Of a DNA stretch of 64,000 nucleotides, positions 20,132 to 31,707 are shown in pieces. The stretch spans positions 65,511-129,510 of the forward strand of contig NW_022985553.1 of the NCBI RefSeq assembly GCF_010093815.1, read 5' to 3'. The translations under genes were made by a program, and so were the position numbers. The first letter of the stretch is position 1; each line of letters opens with the position of its first letter. Source of the DNA: Pseudovirgaria hyperparasitica. Taxonomy: Eukaryota > Ascomycota > Dothideomycetes > Acrospermales > Acrospermaceae. Below the pieces are notes generated by a model. That model was not told the DNA's origin and made no database searches. It worked only from the letters and a program-made list of their open reading frames with translations.

Positions 20132-23100
20132 ATGTCCGCTGCGACCAACGCGGCCTCCATCAACGGTACCAATACCTCTTCATCCTCGCAATCCTTCAAT
20201 GCTTCTGGAACAAAGGCACAACTGAAGATGAGCTCGAGCGGAAAAGCGTTGGACGGTTCGCGCAAGCAGGCTGGAAGTCCTATTGACAATGCGCAAAGGT
20301 GAGCTATTCCCACTACCATCACTCGTCCTCTCTGTCATTTGATCCCATTGGATCTATCCGTCGCTCATGCTTCCGATCGTCATTCAACCTTCTGGTCTTC
20401 GTTCATTTCTCTTTGTCGTTGCTGCGTGTCGTACATGCCTCAAGACCTGTCACATGCGTCTTGGGCGCGACATCAATCGATATGCAGTCCACAATAGCTC
20501 AGACTCGCTCATTCATCCAGACCATGTCCTTCGTCATACCCTTTAGCATGTCATCCCCTTGACAAGTAAGAAATTCGTTGTAACTGAACTGACAGTCATC
20601 TCACAGAAAGTCAACCCCCAAAGCTTGGACTGGCAACAACAATGCCATCACACAACGACCCTCAAATATGAGCACATCGAATGGCGTCGTAAGCAACACA
20701 AAGTCTCTTGCTGCTCCCAAAACAGCAGCACTACAGCCCACAGAGTCGAATTCTATCATAGCAGAGAAACACGCCGCCGACCGCATGTTGTTTCTCCTCG
20801 CAGGCTTCGTGGTAAGTCGCGTGTAGACCTATCCTGGTGCCCTTTTGCTGGATATGCCATTGCAGAGTGGCATCGTGGATACAAAATTCGTTGTCATAGG
20901 TAGCTGACATCTTGCTCAGGGCCATCATTCTTTCTTTACTCTCAAGAATGGAGACAAATACTCGGGCATATTCTCTGGTGCATCACTTGAAACTTCAGAA
21001 TCGAGATATGTTTTCAAGATGGTCAAGCGCGTACAACAAGCCAATGGCAGCCCTGAACCTATCGACGAGTACATTGGTACCGGTGGTGATCACGTCATGT
21101 CCGTCGACATCGTCGACGTTGTAGATCTCGATGTTCAACAAGTCAAGCTTGATAGAATCCAGCCGCGTCAGCAAAACGGTGAGACACTCCCGCTCGATGT
21201 CACAAACGCCCACTAATCAATTACAGGAATATCTTCTTTCCAGACCGACTCCGACATCTCTGGTAACCTCGCTATCAAAGAGCGTGAGCTCAAGCCTTGG
21301 CAACCGGCAGACAATGCGGGTCCGGGTCTTTCCCTCGAGGACTCAGGTAAGCCATGGGATCAATTCGAAGCAAATGAGCGTCTTTACGGGATCAAGAGTA
21401 CTTTCAACGAGAACGACTACACCACCGCTATTGACAAGAGCAATCCATTGTACAAACAACGCTTCGCGAATGCTGAGAGGATAGCGCGTGAGCTTGAGGG
21501 CTCTGCAGCTACTAGTGCTCACGTTGCTGAAGAGCGCGGGCTGACCACGCATGACGACAGCGGTCTAGATGAAGAAGACAAGTCAGTAGTATCTGTTATC
21601 CCAACACATGATGCCTTTACTTACACTTAACAGGTATAGCGGTGTACGTCGAGATTTCCCATCGCTCGCGTCTGGCCAGCCAAATAAATACACGCCGCCA
21701 GCTCGACGAGCCCCTACAGGTCAGCCTACGGTTCCAGGTGCACCTGTAGACCCTGCGATCATCTCTGCATCTATTGCTCGTCCTCCATCTACCACGACCT
21801 CACCGACCAAAGCTGACGAGGTTACTCCTCAGCTTCCTGTACCTGCTACGGACAAACCCGCGGAGACATTGAAACAAGCTGTCACTGCCGTACCGAGTGC
21901 AGGGGTCGCGAATGCAAGCACTTCACAGGATCCAAAGATCTCACCACCACAAGCTAGCGAGGCCAGCCAGAAACCTAGCGCAACTTTGAAGCCCACAGCC
22001 CCGGTAACAGCTCAGACGAACAAGTCCACGGCAAGAGTTGAGAATGCTACAGCCAATGTTGAGAATGAGTTGCTAAAATCTTTCAAGCAGTTCTCATCGA
22101 ATGAGAAGTTTCGCATTCAAGAGCAGCAACGAAGCATGGCTCGTGCTGACAAGGCCGTTAAGCTCAACGATTTGAAGAAGTTCTCGGAGATGTTCAAACT
22201 ACACACCCCTGTTCCACAAGACCTGGTTCCTATTCTAGCAAAGGATGAGTCTAAGCAACAAGAAATAGTAGAAAAGGCGCTGAAAAATGTCAATGAAGCC
22301 AAGACGACGCCAACAAAGCCCGCTACAGCTACTACTCTTGACACCAAAACACCACGAGCAACTCAAAACGTTACTTCACCAGTCGCCCAACCTGACAAGA
22401 GCAATGGTTCTCGTCAACAACGGCAGGGCCCAGGCAATTATCCTACTAGCTCTATGAGGGGGTCACATCATCAGAACGTACCCCGTTCCGGTGGTGGCCC
22501 CATGGGCCAACGATCATCCGTAACGGGCCAGCAGTACAAGGCTGGCACTATCCACATGCCGGCCTCTCAGCCTCAGCCCATCAACAACATTCACATTCCT
22601 TCCGGACCTTCGGCCACTTCAAGTGGCATCCAAACGCCTTCATCTGGCGTTTCTACGCGGTTCAACGTCAAGGCAATGGAATTCAAGCCGAACCCTGCTG
22701 CGAGTACATTCACACCTGGTGGTAATCCGAGCAATACATCCAGTCCGCGTGTGACTACACCAGCTCGCCCCGACTCTTCACGCAAGGTTGTTCTTACGAG
22801 CTTCTTCGGTGGCCAGAAACCCAAACTACCGTCCGATTCGTCCGTACTTGACACTGCCTTCAACCCCATCGAACGTATGAGGAAGGAGGCCGAGGCCGAA
22901 AAGAAGACCAAGGATTACGTCTTGAATGGCGGTATCCCACAAGCTTTCCGCACAGGTCCTTTGTGGGAGGTCCGTCCGGAAAACGCAGAGAAGAAATACG
23001 TCGACTGTTTTCAAGTCATGCAAACAGCCGCACAACCTATTGTCACCCACGGCCAGATGGGTGGACCTCACGTGCCCCATCAGCACCAGTTGCCGCATCA

Positions 23101-23944
23101 TCTCCAGCAACAGATCCCAAATATGCCGCAACATCACACCCCGCATCATACTCCTAGGCACCCCCATGCGCAACCGCACCATGCTCAGGGAATGCCCCAC
23201 TTCGAAGGGGGACATCCCATGCAATTCTCGGCCTCTCAGTCATCCATGCATCCTACTTCTCGTCCTGGACAGAATTACGGAGGGTATGGACCACAAATGC
23301 AACAAGGCATGCCTCCGGCCGCAGTCTTCCAGCAATCCATGCCGGGATACGGCATGAGCCCTAACATCCATCACCGTCAGCCGGGAGGGCCGCAATTTGT
23401 TCATCAGATGCCTGTCATGGGTGGACATGTCATGACACAAAACCCGTCACAAGGTCCTTACATGGTCCCTGGCAATCCCCAGGTCCAAATGTATACTCCA
23501 CTTCCTGGTCAGGCCTATCCGCATCATGGAGGTCCTATGCCGATGCAGCCAGCACCTAACGGATTCTCAAGCCCGAGAGCACACGGAGCTCAAATGATGG
23601 CCCATCAAGGATCGCAACAGGGCCATCAGCCTCAACCACAGATCATGTACATGCAACCTGGTCAACATCAGATGATGCAAATGCCCCAAGGCCCAAGTAT
23701 GAACTACCGCCACTATGCCAACAAACGACAAGCTAACAAGCCGGTAGTGAATACGCCACAGCGCCACTTCCAGCAGCTTCCTCAGATGCACTTCGGATCA
23801 CCACATCAAAGTCACCCTTACCCCCAGCAGCCGCATCGTGGAACGCCTAGCGCAACCTACAGCCAGCCAATGATGCCCACACAGTCTCTTCCACCACATA
23901 CTGGACCGTCCCCTCACGCTACCAATGGCGAAGAAGCCAAATGA
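20132..23944 (+). CDS. PBP1: ataxin-2 homologue (Pbp1), poly(A)-binding-protein-binding protein
   Basis: Five exons, 20132-20298, 20607-20811, 20920-21178, 21227-21581 and 21634-23944, give 1098 aa. The Lsm-like domain (about 110-205) has GHHSFFTLKNGDKYSGIFSG, and the LsmAD domain (about 240-310) has KPWDQFEANERLYGIKSTFN. A PAM2 motif, FNVKAMEFKP, at residues 672-681 is expected to bind the MLLE domain of Pab1. FNPIERMR lies further on. The last 330 residues are rich in His, Gln, Met and Pro, a prion-like low-complexity tail. Ataxin-2 proteins act in stress granules, mRNA poly(A) control and TORC1 signalling. Introns are 308, 108, 48 and 52 bp, all GT-AG, with matching phases; the last uses a weaker GTCAGT donor. 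GACTCAGGTAAGCC at about 21344 looks like a donor but is coding. Confidence 0.92.
22661..22690 (+). other. PAM2 motif in PBP1
   Basis: The codons read FNVKAMEFKP, matching the PAM2 core (L/F-N-x-x-A-x-E-F-x-P) that docks on the MLLE domain of poly(A)-binding protein. Confidence 0.8.
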
Positions 23945-25068
23945 ATTGCCCTTTCATCACATCGAAATTGCCTGTTTCGGCTGCAGCGTCCAACACCGCA
24001 TCGATCGCAGGACTGAGCGTTTTGGCCCAAACGACTCTCTGCACGGCTCGTCGCTGTACAACAGTGGCGTTGACTTCATTCGGCTTCTTTCGTCAAACTT
24101 CTTGTGCACGTGCCACACCCCCTTACTGTCTTTATATTGGTTGCTGTTGCATTTAGCGTACCTTGATCAAATCCGGACCTGTACCCGGTACGGCGTCTTC
24201 GGTGGCCATGGACGGCGTCCGCGTGTGTGTACCAACGGAAAAAAAAATGGCATCAGCGACTGGCGTTTTCTTTTATTTCTGCATCTCGGTCTCAAGCAGA
24301 CTTATGGCCCCTCTCGACGCCAACGGTACAGCATAGGCTGAACCTCAGGTGTGTATTGATGGCCTTCCGAAATGAGGTAGGTCGTGCCTTGTCGTCGGCA
24401 CGTGAGTAGGCATGGAAACATGAACAGGACAGTCGATGGGCTTGGGTGGTTGTTGTATCGGTGGAATGGGAAGATCGTTCGAACAAAGCCTGTCCAATAG
24501 GACGAGAAGGCTCTAAAATTAGTTTCAAGTAGAGCAGATCGCATGTTTCTTGGTCTAGATGAGTAGTCTAGACAGTAAATGCAGAAACGTGATGGCTCTT
24601 TACCGTGTTCCATTGTGATTTGGACCCTTTGTGTGTTGTTTAACGACCACATGCGTGATGAAGCACAAGCTTCTTCATACATCCTGTGTGGATGACCATC
24701 TCGCCGCTCAATGGTCCCTAGTTACTGATAGTTGTGTGTATCATAAACTCCATCGTTCTAAATCCAATGCCAAGTGATGCTACTAATTGATGAGAGAGCT
24801 AAGTAGGAGATGACCTACTCCACAGATACAACAAATACAGCATTCACTACCTATGTGCGAACAGTAGTAGCTGTGCAGCACGACGGAGTGAATCTGTTGT
24901 GAACGGACATGCAGTCATTGTTCATTGTCATAGTACTAGATTGCAGGCCCCCATATCAGGCCTTTTATCGCTCACTGCACCTAGCAGCACACACCATAAC
25001 AGAAGAGCCCCCATGTCCCCGACGTCCAAAGGCAGAGCAACAACACGATCCCTCTCCAACCCCCATCC
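23945..25068. other. convergent intergenic region
   Basis: Sequence between the 3' ends of PBP1 and the aldo-keto reductase. An A8 run lies near 24239-24246. Small frames show no domain. Confidence 0.5.
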
Positions 25069-26408
25069 TCAGTGCCCAACCATCGCCTCCGCCCACTCAG
25101 GCAACCTCTTCCCCACCGTCTTCGCCCTATCCACAACCGCCCTCATCTCCTCCACCTCCGCCTGCGTCAAGTCAACCTCCCTACTCGCCCAATTCTCCTC
25201 CAGCCTGCCCACCTTCGTCGTCCCCGGAATCGCAATCATCCCCTGACTAGCCACCCAGGCAAGCGCCAGCTGCGCCACACTACACCCTTTCCGCGCCGCC
25301 AGCTTCCGCATCTCCGCCACGACAGCCTTGTTCTGCTCAAAGTTGCGGCCCTGGAATTTGGGCAGGGTGCGGCGGAAGTCGTCGGCGGCGAAGGCGTCTG
25401 GCGAGCTGTAGGCGAAGTTGTCGACGAGCCAGCCGTGGCCGAGCGGGGAGTAGGCGATGTAGGGGATGTCGAGTTCGCGTGCGGTGCTGATGAGGCCGTC
25501 GGTTTCGTGGATTGTCTCAAAGGCTGAGTATTCGGCTTGGATGGCGTCGATGCGGGCGACTTTTGTAGCGGGGAGGGTCATATGTTAGTTTTGATTTTGG
25601 GCAATTGTTGACGGGACATTTTGAGAAAGGGGGAAAGGTTTGGGGGGAGAAAAGGGGGAAAGGTTTGGGGGGAGAAAAGGGGGAATTGGCGCTTACTTGA
25701 GTTTGCCTTGCGCAGCGTTGCGGCGGAGCATTCGGAGAGGCCAATGTATTTTGTCTTGCCGGCCTTGCGGATCGTGTCGAGGGCGGAGATTGATTCTTCG
25801 AGAGGGGTGTCTGGGGGTGGTTAGTGTAACACGAACGGCGGGCAGGGAGTGCAAGAAGGGGTCAACGCACTCGGGTCGATGCGGTGGAGGTAGTAGAGGT
25901 CGGGAGCGAAGCCGAGTCTGTCAATGGTGCCGTCGATGTATTTCCGGATGTGCTTGGCCGAGTTCGTCAGCTGGCCGGAGCCGAAGCAGTCGAAGCCACA
26001 CTTAGACGCGACTATGCCGGCACGCACGGTCAGCTTCATCGTATGAAGAGTCTTTTGAGAGAGGAGGGGGGCTGGGGCGAGTTGAGAGAAGGGGAAGGAG
26101 GAGCACGCAACTGAAGACCTTGTCTCGGACGTTGTGCTTGCGGATGAAGTCGCCGAGCAGCTTCTCGTTCATGCCGGCTCGGTACACGACCTGGCGGATC
26201 GTGTTAGTATCTTGCCCAGCCTCAAGATGGTCTCTATCGAATGACATACAGCCGTGTCCCAGAATGTGCATCCCAGCTCAATGGCCTTGAGGAGCACGGG
26301 TTCGGCCTGCTTGGGACTGAGATTGGTGCCACAGCCCATACTGATGCCCATGGCGCCAAACCCTGGGGAAGGGACGGTAATGCCACGGAATGGAATTGAT
26401 TTCACCAT
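25069..26408 (-). CDS. aldo-keto reductase
   Basis: Five exons on the minus strand, 26408-26250, 26190-26112, 26011-25871, 25810-25697 and 25559-25069, encode 327 aa, the usual length for the family. The catalytic tetrad is present: Asp51 (FWDTA), Tyr56 (VVYRAG), Lys83 (FIASKCGFD) and His122 (LYYLHRID). QAEYSAFE and [14 protein letters not shown] are typical barrel segments, and [15 protein letters not shown] is the NADP-binding tail motif. The protein resembles the fungal yakc-type reductases, which reduce aldehydes or ketones with NADPH; the substrate cannot be told. Introns are 59, 100, 60 and 137 bp. Intron 2 has a weak donor (GTTGCG), and intron 4 contains a G-rich tandem repeat. The next gene on this strand is a Zn2Cys6 regulator about 1 kb upstream. 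Confidence 0.88.
25625..25685. repeat. 25 bp tandem repeat inside an intron
   Basis: About 2.4 copies of a 25 bp purine unit (A3-4, G5, AAAGGTTT, G6, AG) lie in intron 4 of the aldo-keto reductase gene. Confidence 0.9.
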
Positions 26409-27457
26409 GTTGATAAATTGCACGGATAAAGGGGGATAAGTTCTCTGACTGCATGCAATATAGATGGTGAGTCTAGTAAAGGCTCGTTTATAAAGTAGTA
26501 TTCATTGTTGTTATAGGGGGAACTGGAAAGGGGATAGCGGAAGTAAAGCTTAAGACCGATCCTGAGGCAGCATCGCCAGGGCAGTGAAATGATATGCCCT
26601 CACGCTTCTTCACTGTTGTTAGGGCGTTCCACTGTTAGCAAGGGGTGGTGGTGGCGGGTGTGTGCAGCTTCAGTAGACTGCTGTTTCACTTGCCCAACGT
26701 TTTACCAATACCTGCCAGACTCAGTTGGAAAAATTCCTCGTCGAGTCTCCGACTGTGAAGTGAGCGGATTGGGACGTTAAATCCGGTGAGTGCGATCTCC
26801 AGCTGCCTGATGACGCTGCACGCAAGGATTGTGGTTACCCCCGACTCAGACACCACCGGCTGTTGGAATACTGCCTCGTAACGGGTATCGCGCAGGCCAA
26901 CATCAAACACGATCAGAAATAAAAATGCTTCATATATATCGAATCTTATGACCCTTTTATCTGTCTGCTGATCGCTAGGACGGTATGTCTGCTGTCCGAC
27001 ATCTGCGGAAGAGTTTCCAGAACGCTCACTTCAATGGGATGGAGGAGTGTCATTCTAACAGCTAATTATCTGTCTAGTCTTCTCGGCTGGCCAATGGTGC
27101 ATGGCAGGGCTCGTAGTCAAGGAGCCTTCGATTGTGATATTCAGGTCTCTGGGCCTCAGGAAGATCTTGCTTCATGTCGTTGGCCCTCGTCCTAACTACT
27201 AACTACAGAATCTCGATACATACTCGAGAATATCAGCCGGACTCTTAGGATACTTGAGTTTCTGGGTCGGTTCATCATAGCGCAAGAAACACTATCTCGA
27301 GGATCGATGCATGCCGAACACGAGGATTGAGGCCTGATGTCTCGTGGTATCATATTCAACCTGTCCGATTCATAGTATCCAAGTCGGAAAATTCTAAGCA
27401 AAGCCGAGGACTTGCCAGCATGATCTCCTACACATTCGATATCGCCCGTCTATCGCA
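26409..27457. other. spacer between regulator and aldo-keto reductase
   Basis: Contains the 3' flank of the Zn2Cys6 gene and the promoter of the reductase, both on the minus strand. No coding frame is supported. Short CT- and AT-rich patches are present. Confidence 0.5.
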
Positions 27458-30314
27458 TCACGCTTTCAAAGACCAAAACCCGCCGTCTACAGCAGCTCCT
27501 GTCGGAAATAACCACGAGTCTGGGATATTGAAATTGAAGTTATTGAGCTGCATAGTGTCAGTCACATCACAATTCCTGGTCGGCCTTTCGTGGGCTTACC
27601 ATGTCAAACGCATTCTCATCCGGCCATGCGTCACCCATCATGGTGTCAATTTGAGCTGGTACTACCATTTCACCTTCTCTTCCAGCGTTCATCTCCGCAA
27701 GCCTCGCTTTAAACACTGCAATACTCTCCGTCAAGCTCTTCTTTGCCGCCGCCAGTATCTTCTCTTCGATCTCACTCTGCTCGGCCCCGGCCTCCATGGC
27801 ATCGATCTGCGCCTTGACACAATCCCACTTTAGCGCACCTTTAACGTTCGTCTCTGCCACTCTCGTCCGCTCTCGCAGCATCCTAGCATTCTCCTCCAGC
27901 ATACCGTATAGTTCTCGCCGATTCGTCTCCTGTGCCGCAGAAGCCAAATATGACTGTTCTTCGAACTTGCTCATGATGTCCAGACTTATGAACAAAAAGC
28001 ATAGGATGTACACATCCCTAAACATGCCACTACCAAGCAACTTGACCCGGTAGAACGAATATTTATCTGCAGGATCAGTCTGGGCACCGGCGATGAATAC
28101 TGCGCACTCCATACAGACTTTGTGCGAGTAGTACAAATTTGCATTGTCAAATGACTGTAGTGCGAAGCCTGAGTGCAATGAGATCAGAAAGCGATGAGTG
28201 AGTAGATCGATGAGCTTGGTATGGAAGTCGCGTGGTGGTGTGGTTGCTTTGGCATAGATGCGGAAGAGCCGATGTATGGTACGGCATTGAGCTGAGAGAT
28301 CGTTACCGAGCCGCGGGACGCCCTGATATGTGAGATCTTTGCGAAAGTCTGCGAGTTGGGTGGCAATCTCGAGACGGATGGGAAAGGTCTTGTTCAGCAA
28401 GACCAGCATGGATGTAGACGTATATTGGTCGAGGGGCTTTGTCGTGGGCATTTCGCGGCAATCTTCGGAAAGTTGCTCGTCGTCGATGTTGGAAGGACTC
28501 GCTGTATCATAGTCGTTGATGGAGAGGAGAGGGGAAGCAGCAGAGTCCATGGCGCCTTGAAGGTTGAGCTCGACAACAGTGGCCCAGAGTCGACGACGCA
28601 TCTCAGATTGATAGACGGACATGCATGGTATGTGGCTAGGGTCGCGATGTAGTCCCATGTGTATAGCGGTTCGGAGAAGAGTTCCAGCAGACAGCCACGT
28701 CATGTCTCCCCCGATGCCGAGGGCCTGGCGAGCAATCAGCAGTAAGCAATGGATCTGGAGCCCTGCAATGTTTGTGCGAGGCTTCTCGTTGGGCGTGCTG
28801 AGCCATGCTTGAACTCGGTGTATCCACTGCGCGGCCACGAGCCTGCTGGCATGCGTTGTTTCGGCAAAGTCGACGAAGCAAGCACCTATCGACATCATTG
28901 CTAAGATTTTCATGAAAATGGGCGCACACGCCGTTTGCGGGTTGTCCCAGAACCTGGTGTAGTCTCTTCGGAAGGTCGGTACATGAACTACACGATAGAC
29001 ACCTTCGAAAGTTCTGAGATATGCAGTGACTAGTCGATCTACAATATCTTTCGGAGGCAGAATGGTATATAGTTCCGACGTGGCCATCACTGGCACATCA
29101 ACCGGCCTCTTGATTTCCCTTGCGAGCTGTTTACACTGGCCAAGCAGACGCGGCACCTCCGCGTCTGGCTCGCGTTCTGCTTTGTGGTAGACACGTAGGA
29201 TTAGACAGAACTAAGGACATGTTAAAAACCGATAGGTATTGAAGAACGTAGGACAAGTACCTTCTCGAGACAGCTACGCCAATGTCCTTGCGCGAAGAGT
29301 CGAGTCTTCTCGAATGTCCACCCAGCCGGCAACTCCTCGCTGGTGACATGATCTGGGAGGGGTTTCTTCTTTGCACGTTCCAACTCAAGGGCACCTGAAA
29401 GTTTCTTTTCAAGATCCTTGACGCCATCAATGAGAGCTTGATTAGCATTGGACCCATGTCCGTCCTGAGTTTCCTGAAGGTCCTTCGAGAATGTCGATAA
29501 TTGCTCAAGTTTATCAAGAGCTGCTTGGAGTGCCGTCTCCGAGGTCCGACTTGACTGTGTTGTGTCACTGTGTTTATTTCTACTAAATATCATGGATGAG
29601 GTGATCTTGTGAAAATGATCGGCTGGAGCGTCATCTACATTCGAAGAGTTAGAGCGCGAAGAGCCAGGGTCAAGCTGAACACCTTGGCCAGTCTCCTCTA
29701 TAGGGGCTGCGAAGCGTCAGTAAGAGTGTTGATTAGGCAGAAAAGCACACACAAGCGTGGCACAGATAGGGATCAAACAACTGTCTTCGCCAGATGCTGC
29801 CCCGAGACTTCACCGCAAGGTCATTAGCCACTGCTGGCTTGTCCCGAATTTGATCATCTCCGACTGAAGATATGCTTGTTGGCGGACTCAGAACGATCTG
29901 CTGTTGCGGCGTCTGATGCGGTGTCTCGTTCTTTCGAGCCGGGTGCTTCTCTGGAACCCTCTCATCCAGCGTAAATGTACACTGTCTTGTACAACCCATG
30001 CGAATACATTGATTACATGGTAAATTCCGATCGCACTTTACTTTACGAGAGCGGCAACGTGTACAGGCAAGTGCAGGACGTCGGCGTTTCTTGGGAGTGA
30101 CAGAAGAGCTGGTCATGCTTGGATTAAGCGTATCTTGCATTATGTTCGAAGACAAGGAGGGAGATAACGCCACGGATGTATCTGGATTGTTTGCAACTAT
30201 ATCCCGTAACTCACGAATAGAGTTAGTCGAGTTCTGCATCTCGTCCGAGTTGATGTTGAAGCTGTATCGGGAAAATCTGTCGCGCTTTTCGGGGTATAGC
30301 TCTTTACTTGCCAT
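27458..30314 (-). CDS. Zn2Cys6 fungal transcription factor
   Basis: Four exons on the minus strand, 30314-29753, 29706-29261, 29210-27600 and 27547-27458, give 902 aa. The zinc cluster lies at residues 84-112: ACTRCRSRKVKCDRNLPC, then Cys103 and Cys112, in the pattern C-x2-C-x6-C-x5-C-x2-C-x8-C, preceded by the basic KKRRR. A coiled coil follows (ALQAALDKLEQLSTF). The central 'fungal_trans' domain runs from FCLILRVYHKAEREPDAEVP through VYRVVHVPTFRRDY, GGDMTWLSAGTLLRTAIHMG and RRRLWATVVELNLQG. The last exon adds LNNFNFNIPDSW, a common ending of this group. Introns are 46, 50 and 52 bp. The first junction (GTGTGTGC donor, TTCGCAG acceptor) is the least certain. The target genes are unknown; the neighbouring reductase is one candidate. 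Confidence 0.85.
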
Positions 30315-30987
30315 AAGACTCGGGCTTTAAACAAGAAGACCTCGAGACATTCAGCCATACGCTCAAGATGCCAGTCTGTTAAACGACATACACTTCCAGC
30401 TGTCCTGAAGTGCACAAAATGTGCTATAAAGTTGTTTCCCGGCAAAATGGGGAAGAATCAGAATCAGATTACGTTCGGCGATTGACCAGATCGGGGCCAA
30501 ATGCCAATACTTCGGTGTCGGAAGCCTACCCGATATCTCCGACCCTCGGACGTAGGGGCTTTCTCGTGTATGAAGAATGGAATGGCAAAATGCAGTGAAG
30601 AGAAATGCGCCCTCACATTTCATGATTCCACAGCCGCAATATCATTGTCATTACCGACGTCGATCAAACGTATATGAACTCTCGGTTGAAAGATTGGCAG
30701 TGACTGCTTTTAGCAAACGCAGTATACTGTATACATACATAAGAGAATCGTGTGAAACTTTCGATTCCCTATAGCCAACTTGAGCGGATAAGAAGAGCGT
30801 ACCGGAGACAATGAATACGAAGTACAAGAGTCTGTATTCCGCTGGGTATCCACGCTGCTGTACACCTGACGCACTTTAGGACAACTTCACGATGGTCTGT
30901 CGGTATTAAAATAAGTGCTCTTGGAGCTGAAGAGCTAAAGTCACTAGATACTACCCCACAAAGGCAGGATCTATCTAGAAACGAACA
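30315..30987. other. upstream region of the Zn2Cys6 gene
   Basis: Non-coding DNA between the regulator's start codon and the hAT MITE. No gene is seen. Confidence 0.45.
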
Positions 30988-30995
30988 GGTGGCAG
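30988..30995. repeat. left target-site duplication of the MITE
   Basis: GGTGGCAG, repeated exactly at 31700-31707 on the other side of the element. Confidence 0.9.
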
Positions 30996-31699
30996 CAGAG
31001 TTCCTATCAATCAGTTCAGTTCAACTTTGGGCCTCTAGTTGAACTGGACTGAAGTACTTCAATCCTAGCCGTCGTAGAATTAGATTAAACTATTAATCCT
31101 AGTAGTAGAATTAAAGTTAAACTAGACTAGACTAAAGTATATTAGTAAGATTAGCTAAAAGTCTTAAAGATAGATAAAATTTAGTGTTTTAAGGCTATAT
31201 ATCTATATTACCTATATAGTAATTCTTAATATAAGTAGGTAATAAGCTAAAAGGAGACTATATTCATATTATTAGTATATAGCTATTAGTATAGAGACTT
31301 TCTGTGGTACTTTATATAAGAGAGTAGAGGAAAAATCACGTGAGTTTCACGTGACTATCACGTGAAATCACGTGGCATATCATCTAATAGCCCACGCTTA
31401 CCTAATATACCTAGGAGTCATATAATATATCATGTGATGCGTCATGTGATGCGTCACGTGACATAATATCACGTGACATGGTTCTGATGAATCTATCCGA
31501 ATCACCTAAGCTCAAGAGGATATCTACTAATATACTATCTATATATAACTTCAGTTCAACTCAACTATTAGCAACTTAATCCTACCCTAGGATTGAATTG
31601 GACTGAGGATCCAACCCTTGGCAAGAGGCCTCAGTTGAACTGGACTGAGTCAATTCTGGAGAGGCAGAATTGAAGTTGGACTGATTGATAGGAACTCTG
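30996..31699. mobile_element. hAT-type MITE, 704 bp
   Basis: The element has perfect 20 bp terminal inverted repeats (CAGAGTTCCTATCAATCAGT at 30996-31015, its complement at 31680-31699) and a perfect 8 bp duplication, GGTGGCAG, on both sides. The 8 bp duplication and the C-A-G-A-G end fit the hAT superfamily (consensus YARNG). It is too short and too AT-rich to encode a transposase, so it is non-autonomous. A 16-mer, AGTTGAACTGGACTGA, occurs subterminally at 31037-31052 and 31633-31648, with inverted variants near the left end. The middle holds six CACGTG boxes. Intact ends and an exact duplication suggest a fairly recent insertion. Confidence 0.9.
31337..31475. promoter_or_regulatory. array of CACGTG boxes inside the MITE
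   Basis: CACGTG occurs at 31337, 31348, 31359, 31369, 31455 and 31470, with CATGTG at 31431 and 31443. The first four are spaced 11, 11 and 10 bp, close to one helical turn. Five of the six extend to the 8 bp palindrome TCACGTGA. Such sites bind basic helix-loop-helix factors of the Cbf1/Pho4 kind. Function is inferred only. Confidence 0.6.
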
Positions 31700-31707
31700 G
31701 GTGGCAG
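31700..31707. repeat. right target-site duplication of the MITE
   Basis: GGTGGCAG, identical to 30988-30995. Confidence 0.9.

Noticed and set aside
21344-21356. GTAAGC inside PBP1 as a splice donor
   Set aside because: The bases encode Gly-Lys-Pro-Trp of the conserved LsmAD domain, so they are exonic.
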